Below, piece by piece: positions 1-8,065 of a stretch of DNA of 64,000 nucleotides. Positions within the stretch are counted from its first letter, which is position 1, and every line of letters starts with the position of its first letter. The stretch is taken from positions 1,674,001 to 1,738,000 of the forward strand of contig NZ_CP017770.1 of the NCBI RefSeq assembly GCF_001857945.1. The letters run 5' to 3'. The notes under the pieces were generated by a model that saw only the letters and a program-made list of their open reading frames with translations, was not told where the DNA came from and made no database searches. A program made the translations under genes and the position numbers. Source of the stretch: Paenibacillus crassostreae. GTDB taxonomy: Bacteria; Bacillota; Bacilli; Paenibacillales; Paenibacillaceae.

Positions 1-260
1 AATCCCTCTAGATCCTGCATACCGACCGCTTGTATCAACCGATGAGAGAGATGGGCAAAATCATCTACAACAATCGCATAGAATAATTCTGCTTTCTCCT
101 TGAAATGATAATATAATGAACCATGGCTATAACCAAGATGCTGACCTATACTTCGCATTGAAATAGCTCGATATCCTTTAGTGATAAATAGATTTCTCGC
201 TGCCTCCAGTATTCGTTCCCTCGATAATTCCTGCTCCACTGCTCTTCTTGCCATAGACAT
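1..260 (-). CDS. TetR-family transcriptional regulator (N-terminal part, runs off the window)
   Basis: The reverse strand encodes about 86 residues beginning MSMARRAVEQELSRERILEA, then a TetR-type helix-turn-helix around residues 35-60 containing SMRSIGQHLGY and GSLYYHFKEKAELF, the classic recognition-helix signature. The ligand-binding domain lies outside the window. The ATG at 258-260 overlaps the TAA of the IMPACT-family gene (ATG inside AATAATG), preceded by GAAGGGG at good spacing, so the two are probably translationally coupled. The family is usually a repressor; the target and ligand cannot be read here. Confidence 0.85.
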   Translation of the reverse strand, partial: MSMARRAVEQELSRERILEAARNLFITKGYRAISMRSIGQHLGYSHGSLYYHFKEKAELFYAIVVDDFAHLSHRLIQAVGMQDLEG

Positions 261-892
261 TATTCCCCTTCAATAAAATAAACCTGTTCTCCCTCCGAAA
301 TCAGAGATTGACCTTGTGTGACGTCAATCATCCATGTCTTAAACATCTCTACCTCATGATTTCTCGGAAGACATGTCATCTTTACTTTTTCGCTAAAGAA
401 CGTTTCACCTATCCGAACCTCTCTGTTACGTAATTCATTCTCCAACTTACCTAACCAAGTGTAATCTACTTCTACAAAAATCTCTCGATGAAGAACACGA
501 GTGATAACATCTCCTGATCCTAACGCTGCGACAGCACCATCTGTGTATGCCCGAATCAATCCTCCAGCACCTAACATGATTCCACCGAAATAACGAGTAA
601 CCACAATCGCAACATTACTTAAGCCCTGATTACGAATGACCTCAAGCATTGGCTTACCTGCTGTACCACTAGGTTCACCGTCATCCGATTGCTTCTGAAT
701 CTCATTTCTCTCACCAATCATGTATGCTGAACAATTATGTGTTGCATTCCAATGTTGCTTCTTAATATCTTCAATAAATGCAACAGCTTCAGATTCAGTG
801 CTCACCGGCATGACATGTCCAATGAACCTTGACTTCTTAATGACAATCTCATTCGATCCTGATCTTCTAACCGTTTTATAGCTTTCGATCAT
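260..892 (-). CDS. YigZ/IMPACT-family protein (UPF0029)
   Basis: A 210-residue protein with an N-terminal IMPACT/UPF0029 domain (about residues 15-125; RYFGGIMLGAGGLIRAY is the family signature) and a C-terminal ferredoxin-like DUF1949 domain (about 135-205). This matches the two-domain YigZ/YvyE family in length and order. Members are linked to translation control or ribosome-associated functions, but the exact role in Bacillales is not settled. The start ATG has AGGAAG about 9 nt upstream. The stop overlaps the start of the downstream TetR gene. Confidence 0.92.
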   Translation of the reverse strand: MIESYKTVRRSGSNEIVIKKSRFIGHVMPVSTESEAVAFIEDIKKQHWNATHNCSAYMIGERNEIQKQSDDGEPSGTAGKPMLEVIRNQGLSNVAIVVTRYFGGIMLGAGGLIRAYTDGAVAALGSGDVITRVLHREIFVEVDYTWLGKLENELRNREVRIGETFFSEKVKMTCLPRNHEVEMFKTWMIDVTQGQSLISEGEQVYFIEGE

Positions 893-953
893 TCAATAAC
901 ACTTCCTATATCTTGAAGTAATGCTGGGATGAAATGTTTAGTTTTTATATTTT

Positions 954-999
954 AAGAAAGCAGTCCCCCGAAGTTGGTGCAACCGGTGAACTGCTTCTT
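954..999 (-). terminator. Candidate terminator downstream of pgi
   Basis: Arms AAGAAAGCAGT (954-964) and ACTGCTTCTT (990-999) pair with one bulge, and inside them CCG/CGG and GTTG/CAAC extend the stem. On the minus strand the hairpin is followed by TTTCTTAAAATATAAAAAC, a weak U-tract that carries the AAAATATAA motif found behind five other terminators in this window. It lies about 35 nt past the pgi stop. Confidence 0.5.
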
Positions 1000-1034
1000 A
1001 GATTTATCTACATATTCTTTATTGAGCGAAGCTA

Positions 1035-2390
1035 CTATTCAGTAAGTCTAGCTTCCAATTCTGCCTTTTCTTTCTCATATCCTGGTTTACCAAGTAATGC
1101 GAACATATTCTTCTTATATGCTTCAACACCAGGTTGGTCAAATGGATTCACACCTTGTAGATATCCACTAATTCCAACTGCCTTTTCAAAGAAATATACG
1201 AGGTATCCGAAAGAGTAAGGTGTCATATTCGGAACAGTTACAATCAGGTTAGGCACTTGTCCATCTGTATGAGCAAGCATCGTACCTTGGAATGCCTTCT
1301 TGTTCACGAAGTCCATTGTCTTCCCTGCCAAGAAATTCAATCCATCTAGATCATTAGGATCACTCTCGATCGTTATTTGTTCAACTACTTCTTCTACCTG
1401 AATAACGGTTTCAAAGATGTTACGGCTACCTTCTTGAATAAATTGCCCCATAGAGTGTAGATCCGTTGAGAAGTCAACAGAAGCAGGATAGATCCCTTTA
1501 TAATCCTTACCTTCACTTTCTCCGAACAGTTGCTTCCACCATTCCGCAACATAATGTAAGGAAGGTTCATAGTTCACAAGAATTTCAATAGCTTTACCTT
1601 TACGATAAAGTGCGTTTCGAACTGCAGCATATTGATAACTCTGATTCTCAGCTACATTAGGATTACTAAATTCCACAGAAGCATCAGCCGCACCTTGCAT
1701 CATTTCTTCTATGTTAATACCTGCTGTCGCAATAGGTAACAATCCAACTGCTGTTAGAACGGAGAACCGTCCGCCGATATCATCTGGAATAATGAAAGAC
1801 TCATATCCTTCTTCATTGGCAAGGTTCTTAAGAGCTCCTCTAGCTTTATCTGTTGTAGCATAAATACGTTTACGAGCTTCTTCTTTACCATACTTTTGTT
1901 CAAGCGCATCACGGAAAACACGGAATGCCACTGCTGGTTCAGTTGTTGTACCCGATTTAGAGATAATATTGACAGAGTAGTCTTTACCTTCTACTAAATC
2001 CAATAGATGTGTAACATAAGTGGAGCTAATATTGTTACCTGCGAAGTAAACCTCAGGCGTTTTTCGTTTGTCTTTAGGGAGATAGTTATAGAACGAATGG
2101 GATAGAGCTTCAATAGCTGCTCTAGCACCGAGGTAAGAACCCCCAATACCGATAACAATCAGTACATCTGAGTCACTTTGAATTTTCTTAGCGGCTTTCT
2201 GAATGCGCGCAAATTCTTCTTTGTCATATTGTGTTGGCAGATCAATCCAGCCAAGCGCGTCTGATCCAACTCCTGTTCCATTGTGCAACTGATCATGAGC
2301 AAGCTTGATTGGAGCAGCTAAATAGTCAATTTCATGTTGGTTAATAAAAGTAAGAGCTTTGCTGTAGTCAAAATGGATGTTCTTAGACAT
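1035..2390 (-). CDS. pgi: Glucose-6-phosphate isomerase
   Basis: A 451-residue protein, full length for bacterial PGI of the Bacillus type. It interconverts glucose-6-phosphate and fructose-6-phosphate in glycolysis and gluconeogenesis, in the cytoplasm. Visible signatures are the phosphosugar-binding SIS segments [16 protein letters not shown] and [32 protein letters not shown] (PGI signature 1), and the [16 protein letters not shown] active-site region. AGGAGG lies about 12 nt before the ATG, a slightly long spacing. The gene appears monocistronic with a candidate terminator downstream. Confidence 0.97.
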   Translation of the reverse strand: MSKNIHFDYSKALTFINQHEIDYLAAPIKLAHDQLHNGTGVGSDALGWIDLPTQYDKEEFARIQKAAKKIQSDSDVLIVIGIGGSYLGARAAIEALSHSFYNYLPKDKRKTPEVYFAGNNISSTYVTHLLDLVEGKDYSVNIISKSGTTTEPAVAFRVFRDALEQKYGKEEARKRIYATTDKARGALKNLANEEGYESFIIPDDIGGRFSVLTAVGLLPIATAGINIEEMMQGAADASVEFSNPNVAENQSYQYAAVRNALYRKGKAIEILVNYEPSLHYVAEWWKQLFGESEGKDYKGIYPASVDFSTDLHSMGQFIQEGSRNIFETVIQVEEVVEQITIESDPNDLDGLNFLAGKTMDFVNKKAFQGTMLAHTDGQVPNLIVTVPNMTPYSFGYLVYFFEKAVGISGYLQGVNPFDQPGVEAYKKNMFALLGKPGYEKEKAELEARLTE

Positions 2391-2554
2391 AGGTAATGGT
2401 AACCTCCTGATTATTTTTCTATAAAAACGTAAATTACTTTAGTTATAAGAATACTTCAAAATCTTGGCACTGGCAAGGATGTAGGACATATCCAACACTT
2501 AATATTCTATTTTTGATTGTCTTGTAAAACTGTTCAAAAGTGTATGTAGATTCT

Positions 2555-2745
2555 TTACTGTTCATAATAACCGCAAACAACATACCCTACTGCTTTTGCA
2601 GCCACGAGAAGGGCATCTTCATCGATATCAAATTTGGGATTATGATTAAAATAAGGTTTTTCTACTCCTTTAGGTGTACAAGCAATGTAAAAGAAGCATG
2701 AAGGGAATCTTTCAGCATAGTAAGCAAAGTCGTCCTTGAATGATA
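2555..2745 (-). pseudogene. 3' remnant of an M20-family amidohydrolase
   Basis: About 60 residues survive, beginning near DDFAYYAERFPSCFFYIAC and ending HNPKFDIDEDALLVAAKAVGYVVCGYYEQ. This corresponds to the last part of M20 N-acyl-amino-acid/hippurate amidohydrolases (usual length about 390), where (E/D)DFAYY and H(H/N)P(K/R)FDIDEDAL are conserved. The whole metal-binding N-terminal part is gone. The upstream coding sequence is replaced by the start of a norB-like MFS gene, in another frame. It is a non-functional leftover of a deletion joining two neighbouring genes. Confidence 0.85.
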
Positions 2746-3059
2746 CGTCCAATAATAAGCAATGCGGACCCTTGGGCTAAAACTAGGCAAAGTGAACCCA
2801 CTATACTTAAAATAAAACCAATATATGAAATCTTTTCACGCCCAATTTTATCGGCAAGCCCACCAGCAGCAACGATAAACATTCCTGAGAACAAAGCCGT
2901 TAAACTAATGGCAATATTGACTGTCCCAAATGAAATACCCAAATCTTCTTGAACAGCAGGAACCACATTGACCATTGCTTGTGCAAATAGCCAGAATGTA
3001 ATAACGCCAAACACAATTCCTGTGATCATTTTATTTGTACCTTTATAACTTGTTTCCAT
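2712..3059 (-). pseudogene. 5' remnant of a NorB-like MFS drug transporter
   Basis: The first about 109 residues are intact (FGVITFWLFAQAMVNVVP, SLTALFSGMFIVAAGGLADK, IIGRIIQG) and closely resemble the start of NorB/QacA-type 14-TM multidrug exporters. The frame then enters unrelated sequence and stops six codons later. Three to four membrane segments remain of about 14, so it cannot be a working pump. The breakpoint is near 2733-2738, where the sequence becomes the tail of an M20 amidohydrolase. A ribosome binding site is not obvious before the ATG at 3057-3059. Confidence 0.85.
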
Positions 3060-3388
3060 GACTAAAAAACTCCTACTTCTTCATCTAGCCTTCTAACTGC
3101 TTTCTAAGTTAATTTAATAAAAAGACATTTCTTACATCCTCATAAAAGAGAAAGTATCTTGTACTTAAATTAGGATGCCCCGTGTACTTGTAAACAACGT
3201 TTCATAAAATCATAAAGCTTATGACCCAAATGGCCGCGGCAATCCCCGCCCGATTGCAAGCATTCAAATGTTTATATCTTCGATTTTTTGTTGTAGAATT
3301 GGATTGAATCACAGATAAACCTTCCGTATTGATTGTGTTTTCGTCGACCTAATCAACACTTATAACCCTAAGATAAGGTGGTAAAGTT
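3060..3388. other. Intergenic region between the MFS remnant and the oxidoreductase
   Basis: No gene is visible. It must contain the promoter of the oxidoreductase and perhaps the old divergent promoter of the broken MFS gene. A short palindrome GCAATC-N7-GATTGC lies around 3239-3257 in an unusually G+C-rich patch (3230-3257). I see no convincing -35/-10 pair or riboswitch. Confidence 0.5.
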
Positions 3389-4291
3389 ATGAAAAAAATT
3401 GGTTTTATTGGGCTCGGAACTATGGGGGAACCTATGGCTATAAATCTACTTCATGCAGGCTTCGATGTTACTGTTTATAATCGTACAGCTTCTAAATGTA
3501 CCCCCCTCCAAAAAAAAGGTGCACAAATTGCTCTTACACCAGGGATGGCTTCAGACAGTAAAGATGTTATTATGACTATGGTTAGTAATGACAATTCTAT
3601 TCATGATGTTTACTATGGCCCAAATGGTATCCTAGAATCACTTCAACCAGGAAGTATCGTTATCGACTCCAGTACGATTTCCCCTGAACTTGTAAAGAAA
3701 GTTGCCTTTGATGTAGAACAGCGGGGATGTTATTTCCTAGACGCTCCAGTAACCGGTAGTAAGCCAGGAGCTATTAGTGGTACATTGGTGTTTATGGTTG
3801 GGGGTAGTGCGGATGTGATTGAAGCTAACCGCGATATATTCGATTCACTCGGTAAGACCCTAATACATATGGGTGAGAATGGTAGTGGTGCTGTTGCTAA
3901 ACTTGCCCACAATGCTATGGTCGGTATCCATAACGTAGCACTGGCTGAAGGCTTCGCAATTGCGGTGAAGTCTGGTGTACCTGCAGAAAAATTCCTGCAA
4001 CTAGTCCAGAATGGATCAGCAGGTAGTAAGCAGGCGGAGCTCAAAGGCCGCAAAATTATTGAAAATGATTTTAGCAATCAATTCTCGCTAGCTTTGATGC
4101 TGAAAGATCTAAAGCTAGCCTCCTCCCTGAGTGATAATACAGGAGTACCTTCACCCATGTTAGGCTTAGCCAAGAGCATGTTTCAGAGTGGTTATACACA
4201 AGGTTATGGTGAAGAAGATTTATCTGCTGTTGTCAAATGCTATGAGACCTGGATCGGACAGAAGATTGGCGGACAGACTGAAGAATCGTAA
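3389..4291 (+). CDS. NAD(P)-dependent beta-hydroxyacid oxidoreductase (3-hydroxyisobutyrate dehydrogenase family)
   Basis: A 300-residue protein with the complete family architecture. It has an N-terminal Rossmann fold with GLGTMG (8-13), the substrate signature DAPVTGSKPGAISGTL (118-133), and the catalytic lysine motif GAVAKLAHN (K171, N175) leading into the all-helical C-terminal domain. Family members act on 3-hydroxyisobutyrate, tartronate semialdehyde, glyoxylate/succinic semialdehyde or similar acids; the sequence alone does not decide which. AAGGTGG precedes the ATG. It is a single gene, closed by a strong hairpin downstream. Confidence 0.9.
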   Translation: MKKIGFIGLGTMGEPMAINLLHAGFDVTVYNRTASKCTPLQKKGAQIALTPGMASDSKDVIMTMVSNDNSIHDVYYGPNGILESLQPGSIVIDSSTISPELVKKVAFDVEQRGCYFLDAPVTGSKPGAISGTLVFMVGGSADVIEANRDIFDSLGKTLIHMGENGSGAVAKLAHNAMVGIHNVALAEGFAIAVKSGVPAEKFLQLVQNGSAGSKQAELKGRKIIENDFSNQFSLALMLKDLKLASSLSDNTGVPSPMLGLAKSMFQSGYTQGYGEEDLSAVVKCYETWIGQKIGGQTEES

Positions 4292-4299
4292 TAACGACA

Positions 4300-4342
4300 A
4301 ATAGCAGGTCAAGGATAAACACCTTGACCTGCTATTTGTTTT
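4300..4342 (+). terminator. Terminator after the oxidoreductase, shared with ppnP
   Basis: A perfect 15-bp stem AATAGCAGGTCAAGG / CCTTGACCTGCTATT with a 7-nt loop is followed by TGTTTTG. It begins 9 nt after the oxidoreductase stop. The convergent ppnP transcript also reads into it, so it may act in both directions. Confidence 0.88.
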
Positions 4343-4401
4343 GAATCATTTTTTCAGGAAATCAGCTGTCTTATCCGAAGATTATGGGACAGCCCTATTA
4401 T

Positions 4402-4719
4402 TTATTTGGTAGAGTAAGAACAACAATAATCTGTTACGTTCAACACTTCCACAGTAAACTTAGCATTTCCAGGAACGTTGAATGTACCTGTACCCTTGAT
4501 CTCCTGCCACACTTCTGTGCCAGGAAGCTTTACATTTAAATCACCGGATAGTATCTCCATGATCTCAGGTCCATCTGTACCGAATTCATAAGTCCCAGGC
4601 AGCATTATGCCTAATGTTACTTTAGATCCATCATCAAGTATGACAGTCCGACTAGTAACCTTCCCGTCAAAATATACATTTGCGGCCTTTACAATCGTAA
4701 CGTTATTAAACTCCGACAT
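4402..4719 (-). CDS. ppnP: Pyrimidine/purine nucleoside phosphorylase (PpnP, UPF0345)
   Basis: A 105-residue single-cupin protein typical of PpnP/YaiE (about 94-105 aa). It includes [26 protein letters not shown] and the terminal [15 protein letters not shown]. Family members cleave many nucleosides with phosphate to a free base and (deoxy)ribose-1-phosphate. AAGGAG lies before the ATG. It starts 39 nt after the tkt stop with no terminator between, so it is probably the second gene of a tkt-ppnP transcript. That would link nucleoside-derived pentose to the pentose phosphate pathway. Confidence 0.93.
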   Translation of the reverse strand: MSEFNNVTIVKAANVYFDGKVTSRTVILDDGSKVTLGIMLPGTYEFGTDGPEIMEILSGDLNVKLPGTEVWQEIKGTGTFNVPGNAKFTVEVLNVTDYCCSYSTK

Positions 4720-4758
4720 ATGCTAACTGCTCCTTTAATTCAAGATGGATGGTATAGA

Positions 4759-6783
4759 TTATAGTAACGCTTTGACGCGACTAACTACATTCTCAACTGT
4801 GAAACCGTATTCCTTCATTACACGGTCTCCAGGTGCGGATGCTCCAAATGTTGAAATACCAAGAATATCTCCTTGATCTCCAACATATTTCTCCCATCCA
4901 AGTGGATAAGCCATCTCAACAGCTAGACGTGCTTTTACTTCTGGAAGAATAACAGATTCTTTGTAAGCTTTATCTTGTTTCTCGAACAAATCCCAACTTG
5001 GCATACTGATAACACGTACTTCAATGCCTTCCTTAGCTAGTTCTTCTTGAGCCTTAACTGCTAGTTGAACTTCAGAACCTGTTGCAAGAATCTGTGCAAC
5101 TGGTTTACCATTCTTCGCATCGGCTACAACATAAGCACCTCGTTTAATACCTTCACGAGCACCATCAACCGTTGCTGGTAGGATTGGAAGGTTCTGACGA
5201 GTCAATACTAGCGCTACTGGATTAGAAGTATTCTCTACTGTATATGCCCATGCTGCTGAAGTTTCGTTAGCATCTGCAGGACGGATAACTGTAAGTCCTG
5301 GGATAATACGTAGGGAAGCTAATTGTTCAATCGGTTCATGTGTTGGTCCATCTTCTCCGACAGCGATACTATCATGTGTCAGCACATAAGTAACTGGAAG
5401 ACCCATAATTGCTGCTAAACGTACAGCTGGACGTAAATAATCAGTAAATACGAAGAATGTTCCACCGAAAATTTTAAGTCCTTTATGAAGTGCAATTCCG
5501 TTCATAGCTGCAGCCATTCCAAATTCACGCACACCATAATACACATTGCGACCTGCATAGTTCGTAGCGTGGAATGTATCCAGACCATTCAGGTGTGTCA
5601 TAGTTGAACTTTCCAAGTCAGCAGATCCACCTAGAAGATGTGGTACATTGCCAACAAGACCATTCAAAGCATTACCAGAAGCTACACGAGTGGAGACTGC
5701 TTTGTCTTCAGTAGTATATTTAGGAAGGTCTTTGTCCCAACCTTCAGGTAATTTATCTGAAATAGCAATCTCAAATTGTGCTGCAAGTTCAGGGAAAGCT
5801 TGTTTATATTTAGCAAACTGTTCTTCCCATGCTTGGTAAGCAGCAATACCGTGTTCTTTTACTTTAGCGAAATGTTCACGAACTTCTTGTGGTACATAGA
5901 AGTCTTCTTCATATACCCATTTATAAGCTTCTTTAGTTAACTTAGCTTCTTCAGCACCAAGCGGTGATCCGTGAGTACCACCATGTCCACCCTTACCTTG
6001 TTTGTTCGGGCTACCGTAACCAATGACTGTTTTTACTTCAATCAATGTTGGACGATCTGTATCAGCTTGAGCCTCTTTAATTGCCTTTTCAATTGCAGGT
6101 AGATCATTACCATCTTCTACGCGCAACACTTGCCAGCCATAAGCTTCGAAGCGTTTCTGAACACTTTCAGAGAAGGAAAGGTTAAGTTTACCATCTAATG
6201 AAATATCATTGGAATCATATAGAGTGATCAACTTACCAAGTTTAAGATGCGCGGCTAAGGAAGCTGATTCACTGGAGATCCCTTCCATCAAATCTCCGTC
6301 ACCACAAATAGCATAAGTGAAATGGTCAACCACTTTATAGGCATCTTTATTATAAGTTGCACCTAGTTGAGCTTCAGCCATAGCCATACCTACTGCCATA
6401 CCAATACCTTGACCAAGAGGACCCGTTGTAGCATCAACACCAGCAGTGTGACCGTATTCTGGGTGGCCTGGAGTCAAGCTACCCCATTGACGGAACTGCT
6501 TCAATTCTTCCATTGGAAGGTCATATCCACTCAAGTGTAACAAGCTGTACAACAACATTGATCCATGTCCCGCAGACAATACGAAACGGTCACGATTAAT
6601 CCATGATGGTTGATCAGGATTGTGATTCATTGTTTTTGCGAATAATTGATACCCCATTGGAGCAGAACCCATTGGCATACCTGGGTGTCCTGAATTCGCC
6701 TTTTCAATGGCATCAATAGCCAAAGTACGGATTGTAGTAATAGATAAATTGTCAATCTGGTTATTCACTTCTTGAATAGTCAT
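4759..6783 (-). CDS. tkt: Transketolase
   Basis: A 674-residue, full-length transketolase of the non-oxidative pentose phosphate pathway. It uses thiamine diphosphate to move two-carbon ketol units. Visible landmarks are [19 protein letters not shown] and [13 protein letters not shown] at the N-terminus, the ThDP/metal motif GDGDLMEG ... [25 protein letters not shown], and the pyrimidine-domain motif [19 protein letters not shown]. The ATG is preceded by GAGGAGG at 6 nt. A candidate vegetative promoter lies about 110-135 nt upstream. Confidence 0.98.
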   Translation of the reverse strand: MTIQEVNNQIDNLSITTIRTLAIDAIEKANSGHPGMPMGSAPMGYQLFAKTMNHNPDQPSWINRDRFVLSAGHGSMLLYSLLHLSGYDLPMEELKQFRQWGSLTPGHPEYGHTAGVDATTGPLGQGIGMAVGMAMAEAQLGATYNKDAYKVVDHFTYAICGDGDLMEGISSESASLAAHLKLGKLITLYDSNDISLDGKLNLSFSESVQKRFEAYGWQVLRVEDGNDLPAIEKAIKEAQADTDRPTLIEVKTVIGYGSPNKQGKGGHGGTHGSPLGAEEAKLTKEAYKWVYEEDFYVPQEVREHFAKVKEHGIAAYQAWEEQFAKYKQAFPELAAQFEIAISDKLPEGWDKDLPKYTTEDKAVSTRVASGNALNGLVGNVPHLLGGSADLESSTMTHLNGLDTFHATNYAGRNVYYGVREFGMAAAMNGIALHKGLKIFGGTFFVFTDYLRPAVRLAAIMGLPVTYVLTHDSIAVGEDGPTHEPIEQLASLRIIPGLTVIRPADANETSAAWAYTVENTSNPVALVLTRQNLPILPATVDGAREGIKRGAYVVADAKNGKPVAQILATGSEVQLAVKAQEELAKEGIEVRVISMPSWDLFEKQDKAYKESVILPEVKARLAVEMAYPLGWEKYVGDQGDILGISTFGASAPGDRVMKEYGFTVENVVSRVKALL

Positions 6784-6890
6784 CTTAATCCTCCTCTTAC
6801 ATCTGTAAAAACTTCAATTACGGAGAATCCAATAGCGTGTTTTCCCCGCTACAAAGATATAAATCCGCTTTGAATGTTTCAATATGACTT

Positions 6891-6919
6891 ATTGTATCAC
6901 TTGGCTGTCTGCATTTCCA
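6891..6919 (-). promoter_or_regulatory. Candidate sigma-A promoter of tkt
   Basis: Reading the minus strand, TGGAAA (6919-6914), a 17-nt spacer and TACAAT (6896-6891) make a moderate vegetative promoter pointing at tkt, about 108 nt before its ATG. The rest of the gap 6784-7128 shows no other gene; it must also carry the divergent promoter of the peptidase at 7129, which I cannot place. Confidence 0.45.
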
Positions 6920-7128
6920 TATCCTTGTTCAGTTTTCACATTCTAATAGTGACTTATCCTATGTTTTAAAAGAAAATGACAAGCCTATTTTAATGAAGAC
7001 TATATTTACCACAAAGGGAAGTGAAAAGCGATATGGTAAAATACAGGGTAAATATGTTAAACTATGAGTATCGATTATAAGAATGAAGGACGTATGGTTG
7101 AAATGATTTACCCGGAGGATGATTGAAC

Positions 7129-7692
7129 ATGTCTAAGGAGCATGAAGTATATGTTCTATTAACTGATACAGGAACGCTTCTTACTAGAACAATTAAATGG
7201 TTTACAAAGGATCCTCTTAATCATGCATCGATTGCTTTTGACCGAGAATTAACAGAGGTATATAGTTTCGGGCGAAAAAATCCACATAATCCTTTCTTCG
7301 GCGGTTTTATTAAGGAGGATATGAATGGAAAATTGTTCAGGCATGCCACTTGTGCAGTCTATTGTTGTAAGGTTACCTCAATAGAATATCAACATATTCG
7401 CAGACAAATCCTTCATATGGAACGTAATCAAGAACAATATAAATATAACCTAATCGGAATGTTTGCACTTTTATTGAATATTCAAATCAAAAGGGATCAT
7501 GCTTATTTTTGTTCTCAATTTGTAGCTTCTGTATTCGAAACTAGTGGTGTTCATTTAGTCAATAAATCCTGTTTACTTGCTACTCCAGGAGATTTAGTGC
7601 ATGCTCCAGATCTGCAATTAATGTATGAAGGAAAACTTAGAACTTACCTTCAACCCACTCGTTTTCCATTCAAACGTATCGTTACTGCATAA
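7129..7692 (+). CDS. Permuted papain-fold (NlpC/P60, YiiX-like) peptidase or amidase
   Basis: A 187-residue protein without signal peptide or membrane segment. The triad appears in the permuted order of YiiX/LRAT-like NlpC/P60 proteins: His32 in LNHASIAFD, an acidic residue at TEVYSFGR (E43), and Cys128 in YFCSQFVAS. The circular order H-then-C and the CSQFVA motif are diagnostic of the superfamily. The substrate is unknown; relatives cleave amide or ester bonds in peptides or lipids. The ATG at 7129 has GGAGG 10 nt upstream; a TTG at 7123 is an alternative. A strong terminator follows. Confidence 0.8.
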   Translation: MSKEHEVYVLLTDTGTLLTRTIKWFTKDPLNHASIAFDRELTEVYSFGRKNPHNPFFGGFIKEDMNGKLFRHATCAVYCCKVTSIEYQHIRRQILHMERNQEQYKYNLIGMFALLLNIQIKRDHAYFCSQFVASVFETSGVHLVNKSCLLATPGDLVHAPDLQLMYEGKLRTYLQPTRFPFKRIVTA

Positions 7693-7723
7693 TAGTATTT
7701 AAACATATAAAAAACCTTTAAAC

Positions 7724-7765
7724 AAAAAGTCTGATGTCGAAACTCTATCGACATCAGACTTTTTT
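7724..7765 (+). terminator. Strong terminator of the peptidase gene
   Basis: A perfect 17-bp stem, AAAAAGTCTGATGTCGA and its complement, with a 7-nt loop is followed by further T residues. The repeat element at 7767-7975 begins directly behind the T-tract. Confidence 0.93.
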
Positions 7766-7766
7766 G

Positions 7767-7975
7767 CTTTTCTGAAAATATAAGAAAATATAAGTTTCAC
7801 TTGAGTCAATTTCATAATCGCCGATGCATCTAAATCAATTTGCGTAATTATGAAATTGATTCTTGAACCTCTATTTCTTATATTTCGGCAGAGACGGATA
7901 CCTAAAGTGATACAAGGTATCACTAACATCGGAATCATAAATTCCTTGCAAGAGGACGGCATAGCCGTTTCTGCT
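7767..7975 (-). repeat. Composite two-hairpin repeat element, copy A (interrupted)
   Basis: Read on the minus strand this begins AGCAGAAACGGCTATGCCGT, continues through a hairpin-1 loop, then CCGTCTCTGCCGAAATATAAG, AATAGAG..TCAAG, and ends TTTCTTATATTTTCAG. The same succession of blocks occurs at 45790-45896. Compared with that copy it carries extra sequence inside hairpin 1 (about 7888-7950) and a 57-bp palindrome in hairpin 2 (7805-7861). Open frames crossing it are accidental. Confidence 0.75.
7805..7861. repeat. 57-bp palindromic insert flanked by a 5-bp direct repeat
   Basis: Terminal inverted repeats GTCAATTTCATAAT and ATTATGAAATTGATT enclose a 29-bp centre. CTTGA occurs immediately before (7800-7804) and after (7862-7866). 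The related composite element at 45790 has the corresponding site once and uninterrupted. This is the pattern expected of a small inserted element with target duplication. A related palindrome is at 53097-53146. Confidence 0.7.
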
Positions 7976-8065
7976 TGGGCTATAAAGTTATCAATCATGT
8001 GTTATTGCGCTTTATATGCAGGGATGATCACGATACGGCTTAATCGAAGCCACTTAACTAACGTA

